Shown here piece after piece: positions 35,373-35,578 of a DNA stretch of 35,578 bases; position 1 is the first letter of the stretch; every line of letters begins with the position of its first letter. The notes below the pieces were generated by a model. The model was given only the letters and a program-made list of their open reading frames with translations. It was not told where the DNA came from and made no database searches. A program made the position numbers and the translations under genes. The DNA is from a virus: the IMG/VR virus record IMGVR_UViG_3300042907_000270, positions 1 to 35,578 of that record; one strand, given 5' to 3'.

Positions 35373-35401
35373 TTTGTAAATCCTTTTCTATATTGTTTAA
35401 A

Positions 35402-35578
35402 TTAAATTACTCGACCTTCACGATAGGCTTGCATAATTTCTTGTGAGCGAGCTTCATACGTTTCAGGGTCAGTTTGCATAAGTTTAATAATATCGCTTCG
35501 ACGATATTTCTTTTTTGAAACAGATTCTTGGGCATTTCCATTACCAACATCAGCCGCTTTGAGTTGTAAGTCACGGTC
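35402..35578 (-). CDS. Probable scaffolding protein, C-terminal fragment
   Basis: 58 codons and a TAA at 35404-35402; the frame is open to the window edge. The visible part ends YRRSDIIKLMQTDPETYEARSQEIMQAYREGRVI. A basic helical C-terminus of the form 'y...~f~~l...dP..Y......I~~A...GRv' is typical of scaffolding proteins, which sit just upstream of the capsid gene and bind the shell through such ends. The position 29 bp before the capsid gene supports it. The gene is cut by the window. Confidence 0.65.
   Translation of the reverse strand, partial: DRDLQLKAADVGNGNAQESVSKKKYRRSDIIKLMQTDPETYEARSQEIMQAYREGRVI

Noticed and set aside
1-35578. CRISPR array, diversity-generating retroelement, integrase or lysogeny genes
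   Set aside because: No regular spaced repeats, no reverse transcriptase, no recombinase catalytic pattern and no Cro/CI-type repressor were found.
1-35578. tRNA genes
   Set aside because: No stretch with a TTCRANY-type T arm followed by a CCA-compatible acceptor stem was found outside coding DNA.
1-35578. Joining the two window ends into one complete circular genome
   Set aside because: The frames happen to join in phase, but the product would be too short for a scaffold protein, so sequence is missing between the ends.

Overview
The window is most of the genome of a strictly lytic, short-tailed (podovirus-like) phage of a Gram-negative, probably proteobacterial, host. Evidence: near-consensus sigma-70 promoters, E. 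coli-type DnaA boxes (TTATCCACA), AT-rich composition, tight gene packing with ATGA and TAATG overlaps, and a complete set of podovirus virion genes with no tape measure, tail tube or baseplate genes. I see no integrase, repressor, tRNA or phage RNA polymerase, so transcription should rest on the host enzyme. The host cannot be named from this sequence.

Layout. Minus strand, 1-5286: terS-like gene, terL, portal and two hypotheticals, then a free-standing endonuclease VII-type HNH gene. Non-coding, 5287-6296: a likely control and replication region with divergent sigma-70 promoters, an AT-rich block, tandem 8-mers and five DnaA boxes in one orientation. Plus strand, 6297-10101: small, mostly unknown early genes, including a SprT-like metalloprotease. 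Plus strand, 10229-20783: replication genes (toprim primase, DnaB-like helicase, AP2-HNH endonuclease, family A DNA polymerase in two pieces, OB-like protein, SSB, 5'-3' exonuclease, HNH protein, metallophosphoesterase) and small genes. The convergent junction at 20.8 kb has a stem-loop that fits a bidirectional terminator. Minus strand, 20903-35578: internal/ejection proteins, tail-collar fibre, P22 gp10-like stabilisation protein, head-tail adaptor, lysis cassette, tail fibres, a second endonuclease VII-type HNH gene, major capsid protein and the end of a probable scaffold gene. The two window ends look like neighbouring parts of one late cluster.

How it works together. Leftward late transcription can start from three promoters with perfect TTGACA-N17-TATAAT (5345-5373, 583-611, 27870-27898). 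Rightward genes have weaker promoters. Primase, helicase, polymerase, exonuclease and SSB form a T7-like replisome, but initiation looks DnaA-dependent and transcription host-dependent.

Most unusual points: (1) GATC appears to be absent from all 35.6 kb and GGCC nearly so; (2) the palindrome GTTTAAAC occurs at least 13 times, ten of them spread through the plus-strand replication arm, in more than one reading frame; (3) the polymerase gene is split just before motif A by about 1.3 kb of unrelated small genes with their own promoter; (4) a promoter plus AT-rich module occurs twice in inverted orientation, once at the origin and once between primase and helicase; (5) both endonuclease VII-type genes are preceded by nested RNA stem-loops. 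All counts and motif positions were read by eye.
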